Assembly: GCA_963921825.1 (NCBI GenBank)
Contig: OY997591.1
Location: forward strand, 46,769,825-46,833,824
DNA from: Erodium maritimum
Taxonomy: Eukaryota > Streptophyta > Magnoliopsida > Geraniales > Geraniaceae
Length of the DNA: 64,000 nt
Direction: 5' to 3'
Both the position numbers and the translations under genes were made by a program. Positions within the stretch are counted from its first letter, which is position 1, and each line of letters begins with the position of its first letter. The notes below the pieces were generated by a model that was not told where the DNA came from, did not search any database, and saw only the letters and a list, made by a program, of their open reading frames with translations. Positions 1 through 12,930 of this stretch are shown here, piece by piece.

Positions 1-332
1 CGCTCCGGTGTTCCTCTGTTTCCCAATGTCCATATTTATTTTTCCATTAATGAATTGTAGTCCTTTAATTACATTTAATGAATCTGTTTTAATCAATTGT
101 CTGTCACCTTTTATTTGCGAATTATATATTTTTTTCATTGTATTTTATCGGTTTGGTTTCCGTTGCTTATCCGTTATTGAATTACGCGGTTGAATTACAC
201 TTTAAATTTCATTTGATAAAAAAATTCATTTTAGTTTGATCTTCATTCCACATTCTTTGGTTTGTGTGACATAATTGCACGACATGTGTAAAATGTCCAA
301 ATTGTCCTTGGGAGAGTCGGCGGTTTGGTGGC

Positions 333-340
333 TATAAATA
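333..340 (+). promoter_or_regulatory. TATA box of the Harbinger Myb-like gene
   Basis: TATAAATA lies about 100 bases before the first ATG of the Myb-like frame and is followed by a CT/CA-rich leader, a normal layout for a plant core promoter. The function is inferred from position only. Confidence 0.4.
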
Positions 341-433
341 CCCCTACCTCCTACTTTTATCCTCACCACTTCACACTCCAACTCCTCTCCTCTTCTAAAA
401 AAACTCAAAAAATTTCTCCTCCACCGAACACTT

Positions 434-829
434 CATGGCCGACAACTCAAGAGTCTTCCAATGACCACATGATGAAGAGATGGTGTTGGTCCTTGAGTGG
501 CTTCGTCACGCCCGCCCGGGTACAAACATCTGGTATTGGTCGGATGTCTTCGCTAACTACATCCAAAATGCCCCTGCATCATCCTTGGTGTGGCCCGAGA
601 AGCAGTGCAAGGACCACTGGCAAAGGGTCTCCGACAAGGTACAACATTTCAATCTAATATATCGTGAAAAATTGCATGCTCGCCTCCCGGGACAAACCGA
701 TGGCCAACTTATAGCCTTGGTTGCGGTAGAGTATATGACCCGACATCGCCAATTGTTACCAAGTTCACGATATGGAGTATGCTTAAAGACCACACGAAAT
801 GGCTACAATACGGTCACGAAATATAAACT
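434..829 (+). pseudogene. Decayed Myb/SANT-like (trihelix-type) Harbinger accessory protein
   Basis: The central part reads LEWLRHARPGTN, then WYWSDVFANYI and KQCKDHWQRVSDKVQHFN. It then passes into a changed frame reading FTIWSMLKDHTKWLQY before a stop. This order (tryptophan-rich first helix, a KxxxxHWqrv helix, a closing W..L....KW) is that of the SANT-like proteins encoded beside plant PIF/Harbinger transposases, which bind the element ends and help the transposase. A short start, MADNSRVFQ, at 434 lies in the same frame as the tail but not the centre, so at least two frameshifts separate the three parts. About 130 codons in all, shorter than the usual 250 or more. A domesticated host gene is unlikely because the frame is broken. 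Confidence 0.5.
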
Positions 830-1174
830 GTCGTTATGATTTGTCTTATTTTATGTGATAATAAGTTGTGGTGAACGTATGTTTAGTTTAACGTGTAATA
901 TGTATCGTGTAATAGTTTCGGTAATATTGATAGTGTTATGTTTAATTCTGTTTTGTTTTTTTTAATAAAATTGGTATGTTTAATATTATTTAATTTTAAC
1001 CGTCAGCATCAAACAGTCAACAAAAAAATTATCATTGGAGGGTGTTGACTGTTAGTACCGACTGTAAAATTAAAATATTATTTTTTTATTCTAACAGTCA
1101 ACACTTACCACCAGCCTTACCACATAACACTAGAGATGCTCTAAGCAAATGTAGTGGGGCGATTCGAGGGTTAC

Positions 1175-3880
1175 TGTCACACCCCAAATCCGGTATTGAC
1201 AGGACTCGAGACGTGACTTGAAAATAATAAAAAAATGTAATAACCACAAAAGTGTCTCAAATCCACTATAACTCTCCAAGTTTAGTTTCCATCAAAATAT
1301 CTCAAGTAAAAGTTACATAATAATTTCTTTAAACATAAGGTTCGTGACCAACAATAGGACCATAATCGTCTCTAAAGACAAAAGCACCCGGACCCATCGA
1401 AGCTTCCGAGCCTCGAGTACACTACTCAACAAGCACGCCTGTAAAAACAGTCAATAAAACAAATAGGGGTGAGCTTGCGCTCATTAGGGAAAATAGATAA
1501 ACAGTTTAACCTCCAATTTAGTAATAAAATAGATTTAGCATGACAATACATATCACAATTTATACTTTTAATCAAAATGATGTTGTAACATAGGCAAGAT
1601 AAGAATAATAACACATTCTTAAGGATAACGGTCGTTAAGTTTAACAAATAGAAATTCACAATTTCGTTCGTGCCTCGATGATACAGAGAACTAAGAAGAT
1701 GTTGAAATACGGGAATAAAACGGGTATTTAACGCTTTCAAAGAGCCAGTAACAATCATAGAAAATAAAGTAAATAGTGAATTTATTAACAATCAATAGAA
1801 GATAGAGCGTTTAAGTAATGTCGTGGGACATGAAGTCACCACCCTCCGATCCACAATACTCTTTGTGTCACGTCGGATCCCATACTCCGATCCACAAGAG
1901 TATTCGTGCCGTATCAGATTTTCCCTCGGTCCAGAGGAGGCACATACATCAGGCTACCGGTAACAATCCCTGAGGGACGCTTATCGTCGGGATTCTCGGA
2001 AATGCCCCCAAAGAACCATATGTCATAGGAACCAAGGTAATGCTCCCGCAGGACGCATACACTCGGGTGAATCTCAAGTAACCATTCCCCGCAGGGAAAA
2101 CCATCCAACTGCCCCGCAGGGTCCAATAACCAATGCCCCGCAGGGTCCAATAATCAATGCCCCGCATGGTTCATAACCAATATCCAGCAGGATCAACTTT
2201 ACACTTACCATTATACTTACCAATCGCGATCCATCGGTCCATCGATCACCTGATCGTACCGTTTGGCACAATCAGTCATACTCGATTACCCATTCAATCA
2301 TTCAAGCATTCATTCAATCACCCAACTATTCAAGCATTCGTTCAATCGTTCAAACATACGATTTAGCTAGTTTCATTAAACTCTTAATTTATCTTAAAAC
2401 TAAGCAAGCAAACATGTGAGGCAACCACAACCAATCATATGGCTCATCACGGCCTTTCTACCAGTAAAGCAATTTCCCAAGTATTGAAAGCGAGTTAACT
2501 AAATTATTCAAATCCTACGCATGCGTACTAGACACGTCCGGTTATTAGTAAAGGAAAAACGATTATTCTAGTGATTCCTACATGCAACTAGACCTTTCCG
2601 ATTTTATTAACCTAATAGGCATACTAAGTATTTAAGTGCACGAGGAGTTTAGTATTTCCCCTACCTTGCGGTCTTCCTCTAATAATACTCCTAGCTGCTG
2701 ACGACCGGGCCAACACCGTCTTCTAAGGCGAAGTCCCCGAAACCCAAGTCTGGGTTTAAACAATCAAAAGTCCCAATCAGTTCTCGTGACCAAGGTCCTC
2801 GGATAGTCCAAAACGTCTTTAAATCAATCAAATTTTAAGTCCAATTAATTATTTAATCAATTTAATTAACTGTGTCGACCCGGATCCGGCCCAATCCGTG
2901 TCCAGACCCAGTCCAAACCCGGATCCAAACCCGGATCCAGACCCAGTCCAAACCCAGACCCGGATTCAGACCCGAGTGCGGATCCGAAACCCAGAGTCAG
3001 ACCGGACCGAGGCCCGAACCAGATCCGGGTCGAGGCTCAAATCTAGTCCAGGCTCGCGGCCCAACTAAGCTCCAGGCTCGAGCCCAATACATCGTTCTTG
3101 TCCGGTCGGAGCGGGGAACGGCGATGGTCGGGGCTAGGGTTCCGGCGGCTCCGGCGGCGATTCAGACGGCGGTTGAGGCGTCGGATGTCCAGGAACTCAA
3201 AGGGACGGGTGGCTGAGCGAGACTCGAGCTCTTCTGGCCAGATCTGACGGCCAAAGAGCTCGCCGGCGTGCGAGTTCCAGATCTGGACTCGAGCGCTCCG
3301 GCGACGCTCTCAGGTCCCGTCCGACCCCCAAACGAGCTCGAAGCTCGCGATTTCAGGTGAAGGAGAGGATGGGGAGAGGGATTCAGGTGATGGTTGGCTC
3401 ACCGTCGCTGAATCTTCCCGGATTAGGGCACGACGGCGCTGGGTTCGACGGCGGTTTTCACGAACGAAGAAGAAGAGGGGAGAAAAGGGTTCTGGTGCTC
3501 GGGGTTGAAGCAGGAGGTGAAGAAGAAGAGGAGGAAGGAGAAGGAGCTCGGCGATGAGGTCGGGAACGAGGTGAGATGGCGATGTCGCCGTGTCTGGTAC
3601 TCGAAGGAGAAGAAGTTCGAGAGAGTGAAGGAGAGGTGAAGATGAACAGTAGCGAAGACTAGGGTTTGCACGCGTTTTATGGCATGGGTCTGGGCTTCGA
3701 GTGATAACGGGCCGAACTCGCGCGTGTGGGCTTGCCCAAAAACTTATTGGGCCCGTACCAGCCCAGCCCTTCTTCTTCTTCTTTTTTTTTATTTTTCTCT
3801 TCATCAATACTTGTTGCAATTTCCTACCCCAAGGTTTCTGATTTGACAACTTACCCTTTAGAAATAAGTGGGGTTTTACA
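1175..3880 (-). repeat. 3' LTR of the Tekay-like element
   Basis: The repeat matches 9007-11936 along its length (2706 versus 2930 bases). It contains a GC-rich block of CCGGATCC/CCAGACCC repeats near 2880-3010, short tandem repeats of a CCCCGCAGGGTCCAATA type near 2085-2180, and a partial palindrome GTGAGCTTGCGCTCAT at 1469-1484. The minus-strand TATA-like motif of this copy sits near 3680. Confidence 0.9.
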
Positions 3881-3904
3881 GTCTACCCCCTTAAAAGAAT
3901 TTCG

Positions 3905-4443
3905 TCCTCGAAATTTAACTGAAGTAACTCAAAGGTCGAACAGGTGGGGATACTTCGCGTAAACTTCATCCTCACGTTTCCAAGTCGATTCAGCTCCATT
4001 GTGCTTCCATTGCACTCGAACCAGTGGGGTAGTTTAGTCCCGCATGACCTTCTCCCGCGTAACCAACATTCTGACTGGCTGCTCATCATATGAGACTTCA
4101 TCTGCTAAAACGATGGTCATTCACTCGATAACGTGGGAAGGGTCTGTAGTGTACTTCTGTGGCTGGGTTACGTGGAAGACGTTACATACGTTACCGAACC
4201 ATCGTCGTCAAACAAAGCTATAGACAACGGCTCCAACTTGCCCAAAATCTCAAGGATCTAATAAAACGCGGGGTTAGCTTGCCTCCGCCGTGGTTGAGCC
4301 GCAATAGTCCCTTCTTCGGGCTCGCCCTCCGAAATACGTGAACACCAACCAAATAATTCAACAGGTTGATGCCGTCTATCAAAGTAAATCTTCCGTCGAA
4401 TTTGCGTACCCTTTAATCGTTCCCGAATCAGCACAATCTTCAC
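3905..4443 (-). pseudogene. Tekay-like pol remnant: integrase tail and chromodomain-like C-terminus
   Basis: On the minus strand, 4258-4443 reads RERLKGTQIRRKIYFDRR, matching the segment after the integrase core of plant chromoviruses. Further on, 3930-4110 contains YDEQPV and KYPHLF in the spacing of the chromodomain-like end of Tekay/Del polyproteins. These parts would direct integration into chromatin. The region between here and the gag remnant gives no recognisable RT or RNase H motif. Confidence 0.7.
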
Positions 4444-6659
4444 TTAATCGTGCTTCACTAGATCACGCTAGTTACTCAAATGTCACACTCAGCGGTGCAA
4501 AACCGTCTTACCCAAAGATTCATAAATCAACTTGCAACGTCTCACCAACTCAAATAAATCCCGAGTAACAACACAAGCCGAGGAAAAAAACTAAACACTT
4601 AAGAAAACTTAGGTAGTGGCCTAGATAACCCATACCGGAATTTCCGTCGGCACAGGTATCCTGCCGGAACTCTCTACAAGTCGAACAAAGCCGGAACCAC
4701 ACACAAACGTAACTCAACAATTTCTTCCTTAGTGATCGTTACGGGGATTAATCCCAACAGAACTCAAATACTATCAAGTCAATACCAACCACAAACAAAT
4801 TACAAGGAAGTAATACCCAAAGAATTCATCAAAACAAAAGATCTCACTAACACCGCAGGGTTTGAAACAACCACTCATTCATCACATTTCGTGGAAAGGT
4901 GGGTGTACCTCAAACAAGAAATAACACACTTTACCGATATCTAGTCGAAAGGCGGCACGCTTCAAAACAAACCACAATTAAAGTCTCATGCCATACCGAG
5001 CGTGGCACGCTTGTCCAATCATAGCAACATGTCGCACCGGTAAACCCTATCAAGATTATCAACCTGATAATGGATCAACTATACAACAAGCATCACGACC
5101 CTAGATCCTGACAAAGCCATCAACACCCAACTACGATCGACCAAAAAGTTTATCCAACCCGCGATGTTTCTCTTAACGTTGACTTTTGCTCGTATACCAT
5201 CGCTCGACCAACTTATAGGTCGTTTCTCCCGAGTCATCATAATAATGAGTTCACAATAAGCATTTAAAATCTCGAGGATTTGAACGGTCTTTGGGGTACT
5301 TTGCGCCTAAATTTTCAGACGTCTTTCAACCAACTTAGGACCAGTCACTGGTCAACTCTAACTTCTCATTGTGCTCTGCATGGGCACAAAACCTGACTTA
5401 CCATACGATACTTCACGTGGTGCCATCTTGTTACTGGCCCGGAAGCTCGGGGTAGCCGTATTTCGCTAACTGTTTCCAGGTCTCAACGTGAGGTGCTCTC
5501 GCTTCTATGGTGAAACTAAGCGGTTACACTAGTCTTCGCGGGACGTTGGCGTTCGTTCTTCCCTTGTCGACAAAGATACGTCTTGGTACTTGGTTCGCGT
5601 TCTCCGTATTATGCTCTGTTGAAAATGTCGCGTTTGCTATCGTTGTATCTCTCGATGTCGATTGGCTGTACTATGCGGCGCGAAAGATGCGACTCTCGAA
5701 CACGTCTTCTTGTTGTTGCGTGGTACGAACTCTCTCCTTGATTCGTGGCTTGCTTACGATCTTTGGTGTCGTCGTTGTTGACCATCTTCTTCTGGATCTG
5801 TCGTGTCGGTACGGAGCGTCGAGTCTTCGTCTTGATGCTGTCCAGCTTCCGGTGGTCTTCGTGTCTCCGTAGCGCTCCGTTCCGCTCCTTCTTGAAGTCG
5901 TGCTGCATTCTTTTCGGCGATGCGCTCGGACAGGTCCTTCGTCTTTCTGGCTCTTCGGGTTGCCATTCGTTTGGTCGACTCTGCTGGCGCGAATCTTCAT
6001 GATCCAAGGTTGTTGGCATCGTCTCTGCTCTCGGGTTAACTCCACTATGACTTCGTGAACTAGCAGTAATCTGATTTGTTCCAATGGGAATGACGTAGGG
6101 ACAATCACTTTAATCTAGTCTCTCACGTACGTCACATACTCGTCCAAATATGCGCTCGTTAATCCGGGTGTCCAGACAAAAGGGTCGTCTCAAAGGTTCG
6201 AATCTTCTGACCTAAATCGTCTAGCGGGGGTAGAAAAAGCTGGAGGTTACGACTCTTGTGGGTTATGGGTCCACCACGCTTCCGCTGCGCTACTCTGATC
6301 TTATCGTCGCTCGGTCATCTCCGGTGACCGGTCGGACCGTTTACTGGTCAAGCCTGCAGCCTTTCACTGCTCGTGATTCGCTGCTGATAGCACTCGATGA
6401 ACGCCTGTTGTTTCACCAATCGGTTCTTAAGACTCGATCTTGTACTCTTGACGTAGGATAGAACTTTCCGTACTTCTAAGTCTGTTACTTCTCTTTCAAA
6501 CTCAAACTGACACTAGTCGGTACTACCACGCCTCTCGTCGGTGTGTTAAGATATGGGTGGGCTTAATAGTTTTAAAAATCGTTCCAACATAAGGTGCCAC
6601 GAAACAATACAATAAAGTGTAATACTCAAGTGTCAGTAAACACAAAATCCAAAATGTAA

Positions 6660-7800
6660 ATCGAAAACAAGTAGTCTAAGCGATCTCAGGATCGGTATCA
6701 AGTCCCTCCGCTCGGGGTCCGGTAGTCGCGTACCCTCGACCCTGTCGCATCGGGGGTCCTCCCCTCAGTGGATGTGGAAGTGCCACATGTTGTTGAGGTC
6801 TAGGCTGGTGTCTATGGGCTGCTGCTACCGCCGCCTGACGCGGAGCTCTCGGCTGTTGTACCTGTCGTGGTCGTCCAGGGGGTGCTTGACGAGGCTGTGC
6901 CTGCTGGGGTCTCGACACAGGTGTCAGTCTAACTCGATTAGGACATGTCAAGGCAATGTGCCCCTGTCGGCCGCACCTATAGTACACCCTCTCATCAATC
7001 CGATGTCTCTCCCCAAGCCTCTGCGGACGATCAACCTGTCGATCCGCGGGTCCGTTGCTCCCCGGACAGTCTCGGGCTAAGTGAGCCTACTGTCTGCACA
7101 ATGGGCACAGATGCGCTACCAGGGCCGGTCCAACTGATGCTACAGTCTCTGCCCGGCGCATGCACTAGACTGGGTCTGAGGTCGGAAGAATCCTGAGGTC
7201 CTCTGCCTCCGTGAACCACGAACCTCTGTCGGTCCTAAGAAGTCGTCATGTCTCGGCCTCCTCCCTAGAGCTCTAACGGTCTCACTGACGCGTCGCTCCA
7301 CTGCTGGTGTCCAATCCGCCGGCTCCGAATACACTTGGGTCCTGACTGCGGAAACCTGATCCACAACCGTAGGGTGGAGTCCTCCCGCAAACTGCCTGCC
7401 ACGCTGGGTCTGGATCGGCACCATCTCCGGTGCAGAGTGGGAGAAGGAAGTCACTCTCGTCTCGTGCATAGAGGTCGACATCCCTCCGTGATGCAGTTCC
7501 AGAAACTACTGAAACTCGAGATGTACAACTCCATCTCGTACCTCCTCGCGATAACACTCACGGTATGCTCCTCCCTCCAGCAGGATCGTCGTAGAAGCTA
7601 CTCTCACATGACCCTCAACGAAGTCACCCTGGGCATCCACTGCCCCTGCCTGCTCAGAAACAGGTGTCTGACTCGGGCCCCCAGCTGGGCGTCTCCTGGT
7701 ACACCTCGGAACATAACTACGAGGCATGTCGTATACTCGTTGCATGGGTAACGCACACGTTCAGTTTCCCAGTTTAGAACAAACGGTTCGATCAAAACAC
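6660..7800 (-). pseudogene. Tekay-like gag remnant with CCHC zinc knuckle
   Basis: The minus strand from 6987 reads YYRCGRQGHIALTCPNR, a CCHC zinc knuckle, followed by a proline/glutamine/arginine-rich tail (QPRQAPPGRPRQ). This is the usual end of chromovirus gag, the RNA-binding structural protein. Arginine- and glycine-rich pieces upstream (to about 7800) fit the rest of gag but are not independently recognisable. Fossil, broken. Confidence 0.65.
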
Positions 7801-9006
7801 AAGGACGTTCACGCGCGTCTCACAAGAATCATATAATTACCGACAGCACTTAGGCTCAGTAAATATATATAATACTTTATATATTGGCAGACAAGGCCAT
7901 GCGTCTCATAACAGCAATCAGCGGTTCAATCAAATCAATCAACTCCCACAAGAGGAACAGTCTCAAGTAATTCACACAAATCACAAGGCAACAGGCATAC
8001 CCCCGGTATCTTCCCAACACGTGGGGTTCAAATCATAACACAACAATTCCACAATTTATGCCCTCAATTTCTTTCTCATAAGTCTAAACTCTTTCCATAA
8101 TCTCAACCTCTTACTTTTCTCTTATAACAATCATGTCGATCTCACGTCGTTACAACACGATTCAGGCGTCCCCGAATCTCGTTGTAACCACTTGACATCC
8201 AACCATCACGTTCGACTACAGTGGCGCCCCTGAGTCAACCCGTGATAGTGCAAACATTTCAGTTCTACAGAAATTTGGGCATGACCCGTTCGTATTTTCC
8301 ACTAACCCTCCGCTTAAGCGGGACATTCAAATATCAATTTCACAAAACGTTCAGCACATAATGTTCCCACAATCCTCAAAAGTACACATCACAGCAACGT
8401 ACCGTAGTACCACTCGGGTTTCTACCCTTTTTTCAATTGACCTCCAATTGCATCATCATTTCAACTTTAATTCTTTAACTAACGGTCAACATCTTAACCA
8501 AGTCAACACTCCAACAATTCAACACTTTAACAATTTAACCCTTCCATAAGTCAAGAAGTCAATACTGCAATAAGTCAACACTTCGATAAGTCAACACTTC
8601 AATAAATCAGCACTTCAATAAGTCAACACTTCAACCGTGGAACGACCAACCAAGGTGGTAACACACTTCACAAACAATTTACTCAACAACCAATTTATTG
8701 CGGCTCGATCATTTCTCGCTAACCCAATACCGATCTCAACCGTTCGGCTTCACCGATCACTGTAACTTACAGCCAATAGGGCGAGGATACCAATCAAGTA
8801 CTGCAACCATCACAATATAAAAGATTCAAACTTAAGCAAACATTGAAACAATCAAGACTCGTGTCGTTCCAACTCTACGCATCAAATGTTTCCAACTTGC
8901 ATCACTGAGTACCACGACTTAGACCACATAACTCTACCCACCTAATTGACGTCGGTCCGAGGTTTTGAAAACACGTTCAAAATGAAACCAGGCTCTGATT
9001 CCAAAT

Positions 9007-11936
9007 TGTCACACCAAAAATCCGGTATTGACCGGACTCGAGACGTGACTTGAAAAAAATACAAAATGTAACCACAAAAGTGTTTCAAATCCACTATAAC
9101 TCTCTAAGTTTAGTTTCCATCAAAATATCTCAAGTAAAAGTTACATAATAATTTCTTTAAACATAAGGTTCGTGACCAACAATAGGACCATAATCGTCTC
9201 TAAAGACAAAAGCACCCGGACACATCGAAGCTCCCGAGCCTCGAGTCCACTACTCAACAAGCACGCCTGTAAAAACAGTCAATAAAACAAATAGGGGTGA
9301 GCTTGCGCTCATTAGGGAAAATAGATAAACAGTTTAACCTCCAATTTAGTAATAAAATCGCTTTAGCATGACAATACATATCACAATTTATACTTTTAAT
9401 CAAAATGATGTTGTAACATAGGCAAGATAAGAACAATAACACATTCTTAAGGATAACGGTCGTTAAGTTTAACAAATAGAAATTCACAATTTCGTTCGGG
9501 CCTCGATGATACAGAGAACTAAGAAGATGTTGAAATACGAGAATAAAACGGGTATTTAACGCTTTCAAAGAGCCAGTAACAATCATAGAAAATAAAGTAA
9601 ACAGTGCATTTATTAACAATCAATAGAAGATAGAGCGTTTAAGTAATGTCGTGGGACATGAAGTCACCACCCTCCGATCCACAATACTATTTGTGTCACG
9701 TCGGATCCCATACTCCGATCCACAAGAGTATTCGTGTCATATCATATTTTCCCTCGGTCCAGAGGAGGCACATACATCGGGCTACCGGTAACAATCCCTG
9801 AGGGACGCTTATCGTCGTGATTCTCGGAAATACCCCCAAAGGACCATATGTCATAGGGAACCAAGGTAATGCTCCCGCAGGACGCATACACTCGGGTGAA
9901 TCTCAAGTAACCATTCCCCGCAGGGTAAACCATCCAACTGCCCTGCAGGGTCCATATCCAATATCCCGCAGGATCAACCGACTAATGCCCCGCAGGGTCC
10001 TCCAATCAATATCCTCCAGGATTAACCAACCAATGTCCCATGGCTATGATACTACCGGATTACCCCCCCCCCCCCCCCCGGTGTAAGTACCATACCAAAC
10101 AACCAAACATCTTAGGAACACGAGCAAGAGAATCACATATCCACACATCAAACAACCAAAGCTTAGCAACTCACACTTTTATCACCACACACACACAAGA
10201 GATTCATATATCTTTACACTTACCATTATACTTACCAATCGCGATCCATCGGTCCATCGATCACCTTATCGTACCGTTTGGCACAATCAGTCATATTCGA
10301 TTATCCATTCAATCATTCAAGCATTCATTCAATCACCCAACTATTCAAGCATTAGTTCAATCGTTCAAACATACGATTTAGCTAATTTCATTAAACTCTT
10401 AATTTATCTTAAAACTAAGCAAGCAAACATGTGAGGCAACCACAACCAATCCTATGGCTCATCGCGGCCTTTCTACCAGTAAAGCAATTTCCCAAGTATT
10501 GAAAGAGAGTTAACTAAATTATTCACATCCTACGCATGCATACTAGACACGTCATGTTATTAGTAAAGGAAAAACGATTATTCTAGTGATTCCTACATGC
10601 AACTAGACCTTTCCGATTTTATTAACCTAATTGGCATACTAAGTATTTAAGTGCACGAGGAGTTTAGTATTTCCCCTACCTTGCGGTCTTCCTCTAATAA
10701 TACTCCTAGCTGCCGACGACCAGGCCAACACCGTCTTCTAAGGCGAAGTCCCCGAAATCCAAGTATGGGTTTAAACAATCAAAAGTCCCAATCAGTTCTC
10801 GTGACCAAGGTCCTCGGATAGTCCAAAATGTCTTTAAATTAATCAAATTTTAAGTCCAATTAATTATTTAATCAATTTAATTAACTCTGCCGTCCCAGAT
10901 CCGACCCGGATCCGGCCCAACCCGGGTCCAGACCCGGTCCAACCCAGATCCAGACCCAGTCCAAACCCAGACCTGGACCGACCCGTGCCCGACCCAGACC
11001 CGGATTCAAACCCGAGTGAGGACCCGAAACGCAAAGTCAGACCGGACCGAGGCCCAAACCAGATCCGGGCCGAGGCCCAAATCTAGTCCAGGCTCGCGGC
11101 CAACTAAGCTCCGAGCCCGAGCCCAAGACATCGTTCTTGTCCGGTCGGGGCGGGGAACGGCGATGGTCGGGGCTAGGGTTCCGGTGGCTGCGGCGGTGAT
11201 TCTAACGGCAGTTGAGGCGTCGGAAGTCCAGGAACTCAAAGGGACGGGTGGCTGAGCGAGACTCGAGCTCTTCTGGACAGATCTGACGGCCAAAGAGCTC
11301 GCCGACGTGCGAGTTCCAGATCTGGACTCGAGCGCTCCGGCGACGCTCTCCGGTCCCGTCCGACCCCCAAACTAGCTCGAAACTCGCGATTTCAGGCGAA
11401 GGAGAGGACGGGGAGAGAGATCCAGGTGATGGTTGGCTCACCGTCGCTGATTCTTCCCGGATTAGGGCACGGCGGCGCTGGGTTCGACGGTGGTTTTCAC
11501 AAACGAAGAAGGAGAGGGGAGAAAAGGGTTTCTGGTGCTCGGGGTTGAAGCAGGAGGTGAAGAAGAAGCTGAGGAAGGAGGAGGAGCTCGGCGATGAGGT
11601 CGGGAACGAGGTGAGATGGCGATGTCGCCGTGTCTGGTACGCGAAGGAGAAGAAGTTCGAGAGAGGGAAGGAGAGGCGAAGATGAACACTAGCGAAGACT
11701 AGGGTTTGCACGCGTTTTATAGCGTGGGTCTGGGCTTCGAGTGATAACGGGCTGAACTCGCGCGTGTGGGCTTGCCCAAAAACTGATTGGGCCCGTACCA
11801 GCCCAATCTCCAACCCAGCCCTTCTTCTTCTTCTTTTCTTTTTTGATTTTTCTCTTCAGCAATACTTGTTGCAATTTCCTACCCGAAGGTTTCTTATTTC
11901 ACAACATTACCCTTTAGAAATAAGTGGGGTTTTACA
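9007..11936 (-). repeat. 5' LTR of the Tekay-like element
   Basis: Partner of 1175-3880. It contains a minus-strand TATA box CTATAAAACGCG (about 11712-11723), followed by an AACCCTAG-type leader, so transcription would start near 11685 and run leftwards. A run of 14 or more C residues lies near 10066-10079, and short GCAGGGTCC repeats lie at 9913-10020. Its left edge abuts the primer-binding site. Confidence 0.9.
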
Positions 11937-11941
11937 GTTAC

Positions 11942-12271
11942 TTTCGGAACGTTTCAAAGAAAGGCTATAAAAATGGACCGATTCAGGCAGGGCTAATTGT
12001 GGGGCAGCTTGGTCAGACCATTGGATTGAGGCGATGAACTGTTCCCTATGGTCGATTCGGGTTTTCGGCAACGAAAAATTGACTAGTCATTATCGAATCG
12101 TCATGTAACCAATTATTAATATTTTTTTAAAATTCATTATTGAGTCCATAATTCCGACCCCCTTTTCATTGTAAATTAGTTTTTGATTTTTTTTTTGTAA
12201 TTAGTGCTACAAGTGTTAATCGTCCCAGATTTTAGAATAGTTGTACAATGAGAAATTTATGAGCCTAATAC
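11942..12271. other. Unassigned sequence between chromovirus and retroposon
   Basis: No coding frame, repeat end or RNA structure that I recognise. It is probably the old target DNA into which the neighbouring elements inserted. Confidence 0.3.
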
Positions 12272-12930
12272 TTTTTTTTGAGCGAAAGGTGCACTATTAT
12301 TGATTCAAACTGATTACATTATTGTGCTTCAAGGAACAGGTTCCCCGACCACGAATAGAAGGTCAGAATAGGTGAACAATGGTTCTCTGGTCCTTTTAGT
12401 ACCATAACCGACGTAAGCGGTATTGTGATGTCTCATAGGCCGCGATAGAAGACGGCTAGATGGAATGGGATACCAGAGATCCCGAGGGACCTCGACGGTA
12501 ATGGTGAAGGGGGAGGCAACACATCGTATAGGAACCCCTCCCAGAGTCAGTCCCTGATGCACGGCGTACCACTCATACCTCTTGGTGGGGTTGTTTCCCC
12601 GCCCTGAACTGATCCTCCCGAGGGACCCCAACTGTTGAACGTTTCAGAGTGATCTGGATGACCCCGGCGCCAGCGGCTCCAGAAATTCCATCCTCTTGTG
12701 CTCCCAAACCCTCACGAGCCCTCCCATCCAGATGGCCCGAGCACAGTAGTGGATTCTTCAGCACTGGAGAAGCAGGTGGCCGAGACAGAGCCCCACTGGC
12801 CGAATCCTGAAGCTCCAACCGAGAGGCATGAGGGGGCGAGGGTCCTTATTCAAGCACAAGGGGCTCTAGGGCCAAATTTTGACGGACTAGATAGACGAAC
12901 CGATTCTCCCCAATCAGATAAATAATGAGT
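12272..12930 (-). mobile_element. LINE-tailed retroposon, 5'-truncated (family R1)
   Basis: On the minus strand the segment ends ACCTTTCGCTCAAAAAAAA, a poly-A tailed 3' end. The same tail sequence closes the retroposon at 61596-62391, and the adjoining 300 bases match the 3' part of the LINE derivative at 51250-53535: both have a 'cccctaa/ggaaac ... gccccgcc ... catcagggactga' block. A minus-strand reading frame at 12329-12631 ends FVVGEPVP just before the tail, which suggests the tail region once ended a LINE ORF. The 5' limit is approximate. Confidence 0.6.

Larger units (their letters stand above)
1..1143 (+). mobile_element. PIF/Harbinger-type DNA transposon, right-hand part (left end outside window)
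   Basis: The segment carries a decayed Myb/SANT-like reading frame of the kind that accompanies PIF/Harbinger transposases. It ends with CACTAGAGATGCTCTAA, which resembles the terminal inverted repeat of plant Harbinger/Tourist elements and finishes in TAA, the usual 3-bp target. Before the end lie short repeats of a GTTGACTGTTAG type in both orientations (about 1010-1110), as expected of a subterminal region. The left end is not in the window, so length and target duplication cannot be checked. A DDE transposase frame is not visible here. Bases 1-300 are AT-rich and hold nothing I recognise. Confidence 0.55.
1175..11936 (-). mobile_element. Ty3/gypsy chromovirus, Tekay/Del-like, full-ended fossil
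   Basis: Two long LTRs flank a 5.1-kb interior, and the whole is bounded by an exact 5-bp target duplication GTTAC (1170-1174 and 11937-11941). On the minus strand each LTR begins TGTAAAACCCC and ends GTGTGACA. A primer-binding site complementary to initiator Met tRNA lies inside the LTR at about 8991-9006, and a polypurine tract ending GGGGGTAGAC lies beside the other LTR (about 3881-3897). These fix the orientation as minus. The interior shows a gag zinc knuckle, an integrase C-terminal stretch and a chromodomain-like tail, which is the Tekay/Del order; a protease or reverse-transcriptase core is not recognisable. The element is broken, with many breaks. The LTRs differ at about 12 of 560 positions in one stretch aligned by eye (roughly 2%), suggesting insertion on the order of one million years ago under common plant rates. 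Confidence 0.9.

Noticed and set aside
3310-3849. 179-codon frame in the Tekay-like LTR
   Set aside because: LTR sequence near its promoter; the matching frame in the other LTR differs in length, so no conserved protein.
10066-10079. Poly-C run as a regulatory or quadruplex element
   Set aside because: A single simple run in one LTR only; could also be a sequencing or assembly artefact.
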